From: Leucogyrophana mollusca
Lineage: Eukaryota; Basidiomycota; Agaricomycetes; Boletales
Direction of reading: 5' to 3'
DNA length: 15,403 nt
Assembly (NCBI GenBank): GCA_021014945.1
Contig: MU266742.1
Coordinates: 1-15,403, forward strand
Shown: piece after piece, positions 1-9,400 of the stretch
How positions within the stretch are numbered: the first letter of the stretch is position 1
Layout of the letters: every line of letters begins with the position of its first letter
The notes under the pieces: generated by a model
Told to the model about the DNA's origin: nothing
Seen by the model: the letters and a program-made list of their open reading frames with translations, nothing else
Database searches by the model: none
Translations under genes and position numbers: made by a program

Positions 1-783
1 GGAGTTATTCGTTCCAGGAGGGTTGCCTTTACCCTTCCCTTTCCCTTTGCCTTTGCCGCCTCGTGCCTTGCCCTTGCCGCCGCCTTGATTCCCGCTAGTT
101 TGTCCAGAGGAAGAGGGCTTGCCATTCTCCCAGTGCTGTTCCGTTGTGTGGTTCGTTCTCCCACACTTTTCGCACTTTTTCTTTATAGGGTTAGTATTGG
201 AAACCCTATTGATCTGAACTTTATTAGCGGACCTTCGTGATTCCTCTTCTAAAATTTTAGGAATTACGTCGGACGGCTTGATGGATGACACATTTAGAGT
301 TGCCATCAGCGATGATATTGCTGACGAATAACTCTGAGGCAATGCGTTGCAAATTTGAAGCGCCATGAGCTGATCGGAAATCTCGATCCCGCCATTTTTG
401 GCTAAGGATCTCCGGTTCTCCATTTCAGAGATCTGGTTCCGCATGCCCTTGTTGGCGTCAAACTTCATCTCCGTGAGTTCTTTATAATATACAAAGGCAC
501 CTAGGGTGCCCTTTGCTCCATATTCGGATTTGAGTTTGGTCCATACGGCACTTGCACTTGTTGATGATCCGATGTTGAATCGGAGGGTGTCCTTCATATA
601 TAATTCCATTGCGCCCAACGCCCTTTCATTGTGTTCGCTTGAAGCATTGTTTGGATCGGTGATGGCATCATAGCATCCTGCCATGCGGAGATATCCACGC
701 ATTGCAGATGCCCATGTTTCGTAGTTTGTACCATCGAACGCGATAAGCTGGTTTTGCGCTTTGGAAAGATCTGAGGAAGACAT
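1..783 (-). CDS. Copia-type retrotransposon gag, 3' part cut by window edge
   Basis: This frame opens at the ATG at 783 and stays open for all 261 codons to position 1, so only the 5' part is in the window. The N-terminal half has the hallmarks of the UBN2/Copia gag family: an NYETW motif near residues 20-24, then a long helical capsid-like region. Near residues 204-217 lies a zinc-knuckle-like motif, Cys-x2-Cys-x4-His-x4-His followed by Trp. The usual retroviral knuckle is CCHC, so the last ligand is His instead of Cys. A Gly/Lys-rich basic tail of KG repeats follows and probably binds nucleic acid. In a full element, protease, integrase, RT and RNase H would follow to the left of the window. 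Gag forms the particle that packages element RNA. I found no LTR or primer-binding site to the right, so it could be an intact element, a remnant or a stand-alone gag-like gene. Confidence 0.85.
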   Translation of the reverse strand, partial: MSSSDLSKAQNQLIAFDGTNYETWASAMRGYLRMAGCYDAITDPNNASSEHNERALGAMELYMKDTLRFNIGSSTSASAVWTKLKSEYGAKGTLGAFVYYKELTEMKFDANKGMRNQISEMENRRSLAKNGGIEISDQLMALQICNALPQSYSSAISSLMATLNVSSIKPSDVIPKILEEESRRSANKVQINRVSNTNPIKKKCEKCGRTNHTTEQHWENGKPSSSGQTSGNQGGGKGKARGGKGKGKGKGKGNPPGTNNS

Positions 784-875
784 GATTACAAATATAGAAG
801 GAGTTCGAGGTGGTGTGGAAGCGATGAAGTCGGAGATGAATAGGTAACAGGAATATGATCGTGTGCGATGAAGGT

Positions 876-917
876 ATTTTTATAATCCTTGCGCCAATCG
901 AATTCTAGCCAATCGAA
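876..917 (-). promoter_or_regulatory. TATA box and paired CCAAT boxes upstream of gag
   Basis: On the minus strand a TATAAAAATA-like box lies at about 875-884, roughly 90 nt upstream of the gag ATG. Just beyond it the 10-mer gccaatcgaa occurs twice on the plus strand (893-902 and 908-917), giving two CCAAT boxes in the same orientation 15 nt apart. The spacing fits a pol II promoter driving the gag frame. If this were the 5' LTR of a Copia element, these would be LTR U3 signals, but I could not find the LTR ends. The function is inferred from motif and position only. Confidence 0.4.
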
Positions 918-1001
918 ATATAGACTGATGTGATAGTGATATCCAGCAGTCTGGCTGTGCGGTCCGCAAATAAAGGGTTTAATAATAGAGCCTTTTGCTT
1001 T

Positions 1002-1271
1002 TCACGTGATGATTGTTTCCCAGGTCTTTTGACGTTCTTCCTGAGTGTAACTTTCAAATATTTCACTGCCTAGACCTCCGTAGACAAAGGCAAAACGATC
1101 CTCCGATTTATATTGAGCAGAGGGTGGATCTAGTATGCTTTGATCGTAGGAATCGTCTAAGTCCGGAGTTTGGTCGTGTACAGTGGGAAAGAAGACGTAT
1201 GGGAAGCGGCAGAAATATGGCGTGGGATATAAGGCGTGTAAATGAATTGACGGCGTCTCTGTGGAGGCCAT
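1002..1271 (-). CDS. Small hypothetical protein, 89 aa
   Basis: An ATG-initiated frame with a reasonable Kozak context (A at -3, G at +4) that ends in TGA. The composition looks more protein-like than the overlapping frames: an aromatic N-terminal half rich in Tyr, Phe and Pro, then an acidic, Ser-rich middle. There is no signal peptide, membrane segment or known motif. It lies in the same orientation as the gag frame, about 220 nt upstream of the gag ATG. It may be a real small gene, the last exon of a longer one, or chance. I do not recognise it. Confidence 0.3.
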   Translation of the reverse strand: MASTETPSIHLHALYPTPYFCRFPYVFFPTVHDQTPDLDDSYDQSILDPPSAQYKSEDRFAFVYGGLGSEIFESYTQEERQKTWETIIT

Positions 1272-1362
1272 GATGGAAGATAGATTCTTGATGGAACAAT
1301 CGACGAGACCCCCCCACCTCCGAAGAGACGTGGATCAATCCGAACGATTGCGAAAGTTCTGA

Positions 1363-1674
1363 CGAGAGGCCCCTTCCGCAAGCGGCTGCCTCAATCCGAA
1401 CAGAAGTCTTCTAGAAGCCCGGTCCGGTGTCCGAAACGATATAACCAAAGACGGTGATCTGCAAGACTCGTGTGTACTTTTGCGAAGCGCTTGGGTGATT
1501 ACCTCAGCCTCCTCGGCCTATTGGTCCCGCAACGAGGCACGTGTGCCAAGGGTCTTTTCTAGTCTCGTATCAAGCTACCTCGGCAGCGATACTCAAATGA
1601 CTAGGGCGCTATTGTGGTACACACAAGTTTTCCTTTTCGAGGATGGGAAAGATCAGATCAAAGATAGAGAGTGA
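1363..1674 (+). other. Unassigned open frame without a usable start, 103 codons
   Basis: After a TGA at 1360-1362 the plus strand stays open for 103 codons to the TGA at 1672. Codon third positions are fairly GC-rich and the hypothetical translation has mixed composition with no low complexity. The only ATG is about 30 codons from the end, so as it stands this could only be an internal or terminal exon or a gene remnant. It lies between two minus-strand frames, and no family is recognised. Confidence 0.15.
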
Positions 1675-1695
1675 TTTGGAGACGACGCAGCAGTT

Positions 1696-2595
1696 CTAAT
1701 ATTCGCCGTTCCAATCAGGGGCGTACCCGTCGTTAAGGTTACCCGATGCGTCTAGGTCGTCGTCTTCAATCTCTTCCCACCGATTCTCTGGTTCGTCAAT
1801 CTGGATAAAAGCTTCCCAGATACCGGGGATCTGACCGGCGTAGTGGATAGGATCGCGATAGAAGCGTGAGATGTTGAAATTGACACCGGTGAGATTGATA
1901 GGGCAAGTAAGTTCTGGAATGAAGGTTTCAGGTTCAGGATCGTGTTCAAACTGGAGTTCATATGAGAGCGCAACAAAAATATTCCTTCTTTCTCTTTCTA
2001 TCCTCTCTCTATTCCACTCTTGGCACTGTCGATAAGCCTCTTGATGGTCGTGGATGGTGTAATCCCGACCGTATCGATAACGTTGAAGGTCGTAATGTAC
2101 CTGAGGGAGTGCGAAGTGGTGATAGATAAACCTTCTAATGCGATTAGTGCGGTTCAATTCCGTTTGAAGAGATCGCAAAAGATATCCGAATCCTGGTCTA
2201 GTATCACCGTCAATCCAGTTTACAGTGCCGTTTTCAAACACCAAGTAATCTGGAACAATTGAGCTGCGAAAGGTAGGAGGTGCTTGGTTGTAGTAACCAG
2301 GTAGATCTTCAGGAATTGGTTCGAAGAAGGAAGTATGGTCTAGGAGAGGAAGTGTGTCTTGGTTGGGAGTATAAGACAGAGGAGAATGAGGACGTTGAAC
2401 ACGATGGTTAAGATTATATCGCTGATTAAGCCAAGTATTTGCCGAATCAGATTCAGGCAGATTCCTTCTAGCAAGTTCGTCGTTGAGGAGTTGTAGACGT
2501 CGTTCCTCTTGGAGGATATGACAACCGTAGAAGTACAAGAAGGCAGATAGCGTTATAACGTCCAGGATGATAGAGGGATGGTTAGAGCGCGGGGC
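1696..2595 (-). CDS. Methionine-free 299-codon open frame, terminal exon or decayed gene
   Basis: Between an in-frame TGA at 2596-2598 and the TAG at 1696-1698, 299 consecutive codons are open and none is ATG. An apparent start at 2538 is TTG and is not credible in a fungus. The composition is clearly protein-like. Near the 5' end a hydrophobic stretch of about 21 residues, ending LYFYGCHIL, could be a membrane helix. A charged helix with EERR follows, then a Tyr/Arg-rich centre (QRYRYGRDY), and the C-terminus is strongly acidic (EEIEDDDLD). An ATG at 2597-2599 in another frame, just upstream, would lead into this frame after a one-base shift. It may therefore be a frameshifted gene, or a last exon whose first exon lies in 2600-2860. 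I do not recognise the family. Confidence 0.5.
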   Translation of the reverse strand, partial: APRSNHPSIILDVITLSAFLYFYGCHILQEERRLQLLNDELARRNLPESDSANTWLNQRYNLNHRVQRPHSPLSYTPNQDTLPLLDHTSFFEPIPEDLPGYYNQAPPTFRSSIVPDYLVFENGTVNWIDGDTRPGFGYLLRSLQTELNRTNRIRRFIYHHFALPQVHYDLQRYRYGRDYTIHDHQEAYRQCQEWNRERIERERRNIFVALSYELQFEHDPEPETFIPELTCPINLTGVNFNISRFYRDPIHYAGQIPGIWEAFIQIDEPENRWEEIEDDDLDASGNLNDGYAPDWNGEY

Positions 2596-2598
2596 TCA

Positions 2599-2861
2599 TA
2601 ACCTGTCGAAGATATGTGAGTTAAATCTTAGTATATTCGACTGTAACTACAGTAGTATATATACAGAATGAGGATGGTGCACAGACCATGTGAATATATA
2701 AGTCCGAGTGAGCATACTACGTTAGGAATGCTAGGAATGCATAATAGGAAACTATCTAAGTATAACTATGATACTAGAATGTTCCAGTAGTCCGTACCGG
2801 CTATGTAAAGTTGTATACTAACATGTGATATAGATAATCATATGATACATGTTCAACAAGC
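2599..2861. other. AT-rich intergenic stretch with TATA-like runs
   Basis: This stretch separates two minus-strand frames and is visibly more AT-rich than its surroundings, with several TATATA/ATATAAG-like runs (for example near 2655-2665 and 2694-2701). It could hold the promoter or first exon of the frame ending at 1696. It could also be a degraded LTR-like insertion that cut off the fragment at 2862-3266. I found no matching repeat, TG...CA boundary or target-site duplication. Confidence 0.3.
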
Positions 2862-3266
2862 TCAACGTCGGCCGGGAACGCTATCGAGAAGCGCATGCAC
2901 CGTTTCCCACAAGTGCGGCGCCAGGCGCTTCATCTTGCTGGCGATGTTTTGCATCATAGAGCCTTCTTGTTGCTCTGCCGTCGCAGACGTGGCCTTGAAA
3001 TGGAGTCCATGATGGTCCCGGGTGAGTTCTTCAACCTCTCTGCATAGGGTACGCTTCATGGTGTTCATGGTCCAGTTTAGCACGGAAATCTTGCTATCCC
3101 GGTGAGTATAGAGCGCGGAACAAATCCCGGGCGCGTTCCTCGTCAAGGATTCTCGTGCTGCCCTGTGGCAAGACTCATCACTTTTCAGAATCTGCTGCAC
3201 AAGGCCTGCAACTGAGAGCTCGTTGTTCTCTAAGCTCTGTAGTACGTTGCTGAGATGCTGGGACAT
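2862..3266 (-). pseudogene. Truncated N-terminus resembling DUF6589-type proteins, 134 aa
   Basis: It starts at a good ATG (A at -3) and ends after 134 codons at TGA. The pattern recalls the N-terminal region of the large DUF6589-containing proteins that are multicopy in Agaricomycetes. An opening helix with an LVQQIL core leads to a Trp-containing helix near residue 64. Then comes a GLHF-x-A-x2-AT-x-EQ stretch (residues 87-99), followed by a conserved-looking MAxKMxxLAPxLW type segment (residues 107-119) and an LLDSV end. Family members are, as I recall, several hundred residues longer, so this copy would lack the catalytic-like body. The stop falls where AT-rich sequence begins, and I found no good splice donor there. 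The family assignment is from memory and not from a search; it could also be a real short paralogue. Confidence 0.45.
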
Positions 3267-3901
3267 GTTTTCGAGAGGACCTCGCGCATTCAGTGGGGCA
3301 TTACAGCTGTATATACTCTTCCGATACTAGCGCCAACGCTGTTTCCTGCCCTCGTCCCGTCGTTTTTAATTGCGGCGAGTATTGATAATAATACTACATA
3401 ACTTATCGAAAATGCAATGTAAATGTTAATAAGGTACGACCGGCCGATGCGGGTCCATTACCGTGTGTTCTGGGCACTTGGACCACTTTTTGCGGTGAGC
3501 AAAACAGAGGCAAACTTCGCGCCACTACAAGTTTCGCCAGTCGGCTGGGTGTGTTAGAGCCCCACAAATGTTCGGTAGTATGTCGGAGAAACTAAGTGTG
3601 GTCGTATTTGCACAATGTGGCAGCACTAGGATGAGGCTCTCTACACACCCGCCGACTGGTTTGGAGTCTGGGTCCAACTTCGGGTCCAACTTCAGACCAC
3701 TCTGACAAGCTTCGGCAACACCCGGCCCTCCTCCCAAACGACCATAATGGAAACACACCCACAATGTGCCTCCTCACCCTCCTCAACGTATCTGCCTTTA
3801 AACTAAAAAACGAAAACACCTAGACTCCAACTCCAACTCCCCGCCAGCACCCGCGCCGAACCCCACCAACAAACGCAAGGCGCAGCCTATCGGTGTATTG
3901 A
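3267..3901. other. Intergenic, no supported gene
   Basis: An AT-rich patch around 3360-3440 is followed by GC-richer sequence. Short open frames on the minus strand (3525-3764, 3592-3819) have poor codon character and partly arise from local repeats. These are a tandem of gggtccaactt near 3670-3692 and a ctccaa hexamer run near 3825-3840. I see no exon with convincing splice signals here, although a 5' part of the decayed gene to the right could lie in it. Confidence 0.4.
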
Positions 3902-5768
3902 AAGACTCACCTTGTACTCGGGACCTCCCATCAGCGCGCCGTCTGCGTGCAAAGGAGACCTCCTTTAACAACTCCTGCGAGAAGGGTGCAAGACACACAA
4001 TGTCGGCGGCTGCAGCACTCACTGCTCGTCTGTTCCGGTTCGCGGCATGTCACTGGCGAGGTCTTCCCCACAAAGAAGCAGCAGTCCACGTACTCGGCCC
4101 TCCTGTTCGATTACGATTCCGCGTAGGATGTCCGACGCCAGCGTCTCTACCAAACGACAGCTGGCACCAGCTTCTGGTGAAGAAGAGACGAGACTACGGA
4201 AGTTGCGCGCCATCAGTAACCTGGTTTTGTTCAGTGGCAGATCATTTTTGGCGGGTTGTATTCACGTCGTATGTACGATTGAAACTGTACCTATGCTACA
4301 TATAATTAATCAGGAAATGCATGGGGAGTCAGCGAGGAATACGAGAATGGAGGGCGGGAGAATGCCAGGCGTCAGAGACAGATACACCCTGAGGTTATCT
4401 CAGCAGAGTCCTTGCAGAGACGGCGGGAGGTGGCGGAAACGGCTGAAAACGACAGTCACGACGTCGAGGGTCAGCAAACACGGTGCAATGGCAAACCCAG
4501 CGGAACAGGTCGGTGTGGATCTACCCTCCGTTACTCACTCTTTTATCCTCAGACGGTCATCAGTTCCATCCCGGCGGCTTTGCAGACGAGATCCCTGCAC
4601 AAGAGCCACCACTGGCGAAGGATTCCTGTTCGCTGCCCAGTGGCCTTGTGTTTCGTGACGATGTTGCCGACGCGCTTTTCCACTCTGGATAAGGTCATCG
4701 TGCCAGTGCATACAAGTTCACAATGAAGACGTCGTCCACATTCTCTCAACTTTGGTCACGTCTGAACCGCGTGGCGGGGTACGAGGAGATCGAAGCACTG
4801 AAGAAGTAGACAGTCAAGCAAGGTGTGTTGTGCCTGTGTGTGCGTTAGTTGCTTACCAGGAACATTGAGACCAAGATGCTAGGATAAAGTCTACACGCCA
4901 GCCGCTCGAGAAGCAAAAGCAGGGCACGGCGAGGCAGTCTCGCCGCACGAAGCGAACGAGCTTCCGCAGCGCAAATCCTCCTGGACAGACACCGACGTCA
5001 GTCGCCTCACATCCCGCCCACCCGCGACCACCCATACGAGCAGGAGGAGGCACGTGCGCAGGCCCATGTCGCAGAGAGCAAAGACTCAGCCAATCGTGAA
5101 TTCAGTGTGCTAATGCATGTGAGGGTTTCGCGACAATGTGCAATAGTCCAACACACCGCGCTTCAGGGTACATGGCTGGATCAAAGGCTGAGCGACCGCC
5201 CCCTGGGATGGTATATCATGCAATACAGGCTCCGGTTCCCTTTGCAGCCGATCCTACCGCTTCTATTCAAGTCTAACACACTGGCGGTGATCTGCTTGAC
5301 ACGACTAAAGACTGTGTGCGACATCGACCACAGCAAACCGATCACCAAATCGATCACGCCTCCACCGTGACCGACTGATAGCCAAGCGAAGAACGGACCC
5401 TAAATGTCAACACAGACCCCTACGAGCCGCACTCTGACCCCAACCTAGGCGTCCGGACACAGGCCGCGTCAACCGCTGTCAACCGGCGCCAAGCCAAGCT
5501 GTGCAGGGCACAAGTGGACACGCTCTCCATCGTCCCGAGTGTGCCCTCAGCAGAGACGAACCTTCAGCCAGCAGAGGCATGCTCCGTCGATGCGAAAGCC
5601 GGGGCAAACGCCAAACCTGGAGCAGGCCCTCCTGACGCGAAGCTCAGGGTAAAAACGGCAGTGTGTTCCGTCTACCCAGAACGCAAAATACCCCTATTAA
5701 AAGGATGGGCACAGGTCCTTGAGCGGCTACAACACCCCTCGAAGCCCGCCAGGCGAGGCAGCCTCCAA
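3902..5768 (+). pseudogene. Decayed multi-exon gene of unknown family, stops consistent with C-to-T
   Basis: Coding-like, GC3-rich frames can be chained along the plus strand across short introns. 3902-4268 is followed by an intron at 4269-4313 (GTATGT...CAG). 4314-4508 is followed by an intron at 4509-4552 (pyrimidine-rich, CTCAG). 4553-4822 is followed by an intron at 4823-4859 (GTGTGT...ACCAG, only 37 nt), then about 4860-5110, and a last block 5169-5768 ending at a GTACGT donor. Frame is kept across the first three introns; a frame change near 5050-5170 is unexplained. The chain is broken by stops at 4124, 4178, 4217, 4690, 4807, 4880, 5111, 5274, 5376 and 5379. Each could come from CAA, CAG or CGA by one C-to-T change. 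No domain is recognised; predicted blocks are rich in charged residues and Gln. Because frames were picked by eye, some joins may be wrong. Confidence 0.4.
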
Positions 5769-6069
5769 GTACGTACCTTGCTCTGCCCTCCCCCCGCCTG
5801 CCAAATCTGACCGTACCCCTGATTTGCTGTGTTAAAGACAAACCTCTAACACACACCATATACGCCCCACAGAGGTGATACAGTTCCAAAACGCCCTGCT
5901 CTGCATTCTCTGAATCAAAGCGGCATCCGTCAATGGGCCCTTATGCGGTGCGGAATCGATACAAGTTTTCGGTGTGCTTCTGATACTTATAACCGGCCCG
6001 GGATGGAGGGCGCAGGATATGATTAACTTCCTACCATCTGCGGCGTGGATCGGGCATGGCTCAAGCTGA
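5769..6069 (+). other. Possible 3' end of the decayed gene: intron and last exon
   Basis: A GTACGT donor at 5769 could pair with an acceptor at 5870-5874, where a CTAAC branch-like site (about 5845-5850) precedes CCCCACAG. That makes an intron of about 104 nt. Beyond it two overlapping frames look coding: one runs 5875-6069 with a TGA at 5911, the other starts at 5873 with a TGA at 5876 and runs to about 5970. I cannot choose between them. A minus-strand frame from the ATG at 6074 to 5832 covers the same bases and is a weaker alternative. No family is recognised. Confidence 0.25.
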
Positions 6070-6419
6070 TTCATTGTTTGTCGTATATCCTCTTTGAGCA
6101 ATCATAGTCTTTAGACCGCCCACTCGGTCTTGAAAAGCAGTGAGGGGGGACCGTTTCCGACTTTTTCTACCATGAGCTGCTACATCAAGCTGATTTCTTC
6201 TCACAAAGGCCCTGCGAAAGGCCGAGCTGAAGGCCCTTGTACGTGGGTAGAAGGCGAAACACGGACAGCGGAAATGCTGATGGCTCTAATTGGTAGATGC
6301 ATCCGGCTCACGACGACCTCAAAAGCAGTCCGTTCTAGCGTATAGGTTGTACATGAGCCAGTGTGTGGCACCACCAGATAGGTATAGGTAGGTATGACAT
6401 CTACGGTAACACTGTGAGG
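6070..6419. other. Intergenic, 3' side of the NLR-like gene
   Basis: It lies downstream of the minus-strand NLR-like gene and beyond the decayed plus-strand gene, so it probably holds the NLR 3' UTR. A plus-strand open frame ending at 6345 has an internal ATG at 6172, but weak codon character and no recognised motif. A small repeat of an aaggcc-type motif occurs near 6207-6237, and a short ggtataggtaggtat run near 6381-6395. I found nothing else. Confidence 0.3.
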
Positions 6420-9400
6420 TCACGATGTCCACAGACGACCCCCTAGGAAAAGGTTCCAACCCCCATGGTTCTCCCTCAGCCTGCAATGATCCCCCTTAAC
6501 GTACAGGAAATCAGGATGGATTCCCATGTTATCACACAAGGTCTTAGTTTTGGCAAACCAGACTTCCGCGCCAGTGATGTCTTTCTCCAAAAGAGAAATC
6601 TCTCCTAGAGCCCTGGTACTTCGAGCTTGGAACCACATGACGGATTGTTCTTCACTGAGTTCCATTGCTCTTGAGAACAGGTCCCTGGCCGTCTGGTAGT
6701 CTTGTGCGAACAGTTCATTTCTCGCTGAAATGTAAGCTGCAACCGGGATTGCAATATCCGATTGGCCTCCAAATGTGGCGAGTTCGGTGTGGAGACGGTG
6801 CAAGAGGTCTCTGGCAAAGTTGAAATCACCTTCATCGGAAGCGAGTGCCGCACGACACCACAACGCAGCACAGGCCGCATAGGTGGACTTTCCCCCCGTG
6901 GCAAGCATGAAAGCTTCCTGCAGAAGCTTGTGAGCTTCTGCAGCGTTCCCTTCAACGACTTCGACCGCTGCCACGTCGACGAGGCTGATCGATAGACGAT
7001 AAATGTCATCCGTGTGGACGTGAAGGGACAGCCGATCTTCAAAATAGCGCCTTGCATCCGGGTAGTTCCCAGAGATCAATTCGACCTCTCCCTGCAAGCA
7101 CCTAGCCCAGCTCAAATACCATGGGCTATCTCCACTACGCTCGAAGTATTCCCGAGCGCTCGCCAACAGCATACGAGCTTCTTGTAGCTTCCCTCTGCAC
7201 GTCATAGCGTCCCCGATGCGTAGATTGAGTGCAGCTTCATCAAACGGGCTGAGAACCCGATATTTGCGTTTCATCGTCAAAGCCTCTTGCAGTTTTGTTT
7301 CGGCATCCGCGATCTTGCCCAGGTATGCGTATTGGCTTCCAATGCTTTCGATGCACGATGCAGCCATATGGTGACCTCGATCAAGGAGGAAAAGTCGTTT
7401 GGCGGCTGCGTATAGATCTATGGATTCAGTGACATTGACCAGATGATGAGCGAGCAATGCGAGTGCAAAGACACAATCCGCTTTGCTATATGAGGGTGGC
7501 TGCCAGCCTTGGGGTGGTTGACGGAAAGCTTTGAGAAAGCTCGACAGTTTTATGGAATGATCACCGTCAGGGAGACCCAAGATCACTGAATGCAGGGCAA
7601 TGGGTCGAGGTTGTTTACGCAGACGAAGCTGGTCAATGAAATAACAACAGGCACGGCAGACGACGGTCATATCTTTGCGAGTAGTCCGGGAAAGATCGTG
7701 CGCAATTAAACGCTCCAAGTTCGCATCTTCTGTGCCAATCGCCCCCTCGTCATCCTTTTTGGTTACATCTGCGAGCTGTGTGTAGTAGTGCTTTCTGACG
7801 TGCGTCAGGTCGACAGAGGGAATGTCCCTGCCTTGGTGCGTGCCCGATATGTACATGCGAATCGGTGAGAGCATCGTGTACGCGCCTAGCTTGCGGTACA
7901 TCAGAGAGAGCCGGCACAGCGCGTCAACGACAGAGCGAATGTTTGCGATATCGGGGAAAAAATCCTTCAAAGCATTCTCGTAGATACCTTGTGGTAGGAA
8001 TGCCGCAACTTGCATGACACGCCGAGCATCATTCCCCAGCTGTGTGATCGATGACGACGTCAACGACAGCTCGATCGTAGCAGGCAAGCTCCGAAGTTTC
8101 CCTTCCCCAATGTGTAACAAACGGGTCTGCTGTTCGCCCCACGATCTCATCAACTCTTCGAGAGTCCACTGATTTTCCTTCGCCACATGAGCAAGTAGAT
8201 TAATGGATAGTGCATGAAAGTCCAGGGCAGACAAGAGCCCGTCCACAATTGCTTGAGAGCCATCGACAGGGTAGATCTCCGTGAATGCTCGACGCGCAGC
8301 GCTGGCCTCCAGTGCGGGAACATCGATCGTAGTGTACGGAAGGTTCGTCGACACCCGTCTGTTACGCGTGGTGAGCATGATGGTAACTGATGGCAGGGAT
8401 CCGAGTTCGTCGATAGTTTCGGCTAGCCGAGACGAGTCAGCATCAGATGCCGCGTCTTGGAACGTCTCCGCGTTGTCGAGCACAAGAAATGCATCGCTGG
8501 TAGCCAAAGATCTCTTAATGGAGCTGAGAAGATTGGACTTGATACCCAATGCTCCAGCAATGCGTCCAATGAATGCACCATGCGTCACTTGGGATGCATT
8601 GATGTCGTCGAATCTGACGAAGAACCGCCGATCCTTGAACCTGGCCACGATAGTGCCCTCGTTTAGGATCGCTTTGGCTATCGAGCTCTTCCCGATCCCT
8701 CCTGGGCCAACGAGAATGACATGTCGGGCGTTGAGGAATTCCACTGCATCCCGAACGAGGCCGTCTCGTCCAAAAAACATGGGCGGCCTTGGGGGTGGTG
8801 GGTCATAATCGGATTCGCTGCTGAGCTTAGAATAAGGAGGTGGCAACGGGGCATACAACAAACTCACAACTGAACCTCCGCACCCCTCTTGAGCGTCTGG
8901 GCCATGTCGCCGATCTCCATCCTCATGTCGACAATGAGCTCGTGCTGAGGGTGAATTAGTAAAGCCATATGACCTCTCGGTGTGCACTACGCACATCACA
9001 CATCCTCAGGAAATAGTCTAGTTGGTCCTTCCACCTTGCGATGCTTTCTCGATCTATCGATGCAGAGAACGCCCGATTGGTGACTGCCCGATGCTCTTTC
9101 GCCTTGACGGTCTTTTCTATGTCATCGACAAAGCTTGAATGGTTATTAGCGACACGTCTAAGTGTAAAGCGGAGGATCTGGTGTACCTTTTCAATTCACT
9201 GAGCGCCTGTGTGACAGTCGGATCAATTTCGCTTTCGAGTTTTCCTCGGGTCGACCGCTCGATGGACTTTGCTATCTTGTTGCATCGGCTGACTACCTCG
9301 GCAAAATCATCTTTATTTTGCATCGTGTTCTGCGAGCAGTTGTTCAGCCCTCGTCGATGGGAACGGTGATAGAAATTACTTTGACGACTGTTAAGATGGT

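Noticed and set aside
1696..2538. 280-aa protein starting at 2538
   Set aside because: The supposed start codon is TTG, which is not a plausible nuclear fungal start, and the frame is open upstream of it to 2595.
2599..2861. Solo LTR of a retrotransposon
   Set aside because: It is AT-rich with TATA-like runs, but no defined TG...CA ends, target-site duplication or second copy in the window was found.
3798..4213. Minus-strand ATG frame at 4213-4019 with GTGAGT donors at about 4022 and 3907, suggesting a minus-strand gene
   Set aside because: It is codon-aligned antisense to a plus-strand frame with better GC3. The most natural splice join runs into a stop; only a poorer acceptor keeps frame. 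It remains the main alternative to the plus-strand pseudogene.
4047..4658. 203-codon plus-strand ATG frame
   Set aside because: It is Arg/Ser-rich with poor codon character, and it overlaps blocks in the other plus frames that splice together in phase.
8281..8808. 175-codon plus-strand open frame opposite the NLR NTPase region
   Set aside because: It is antisense to the conserved Walker A, Walker B and TTR motifs of the minus-strand gene and has no motif of its own.
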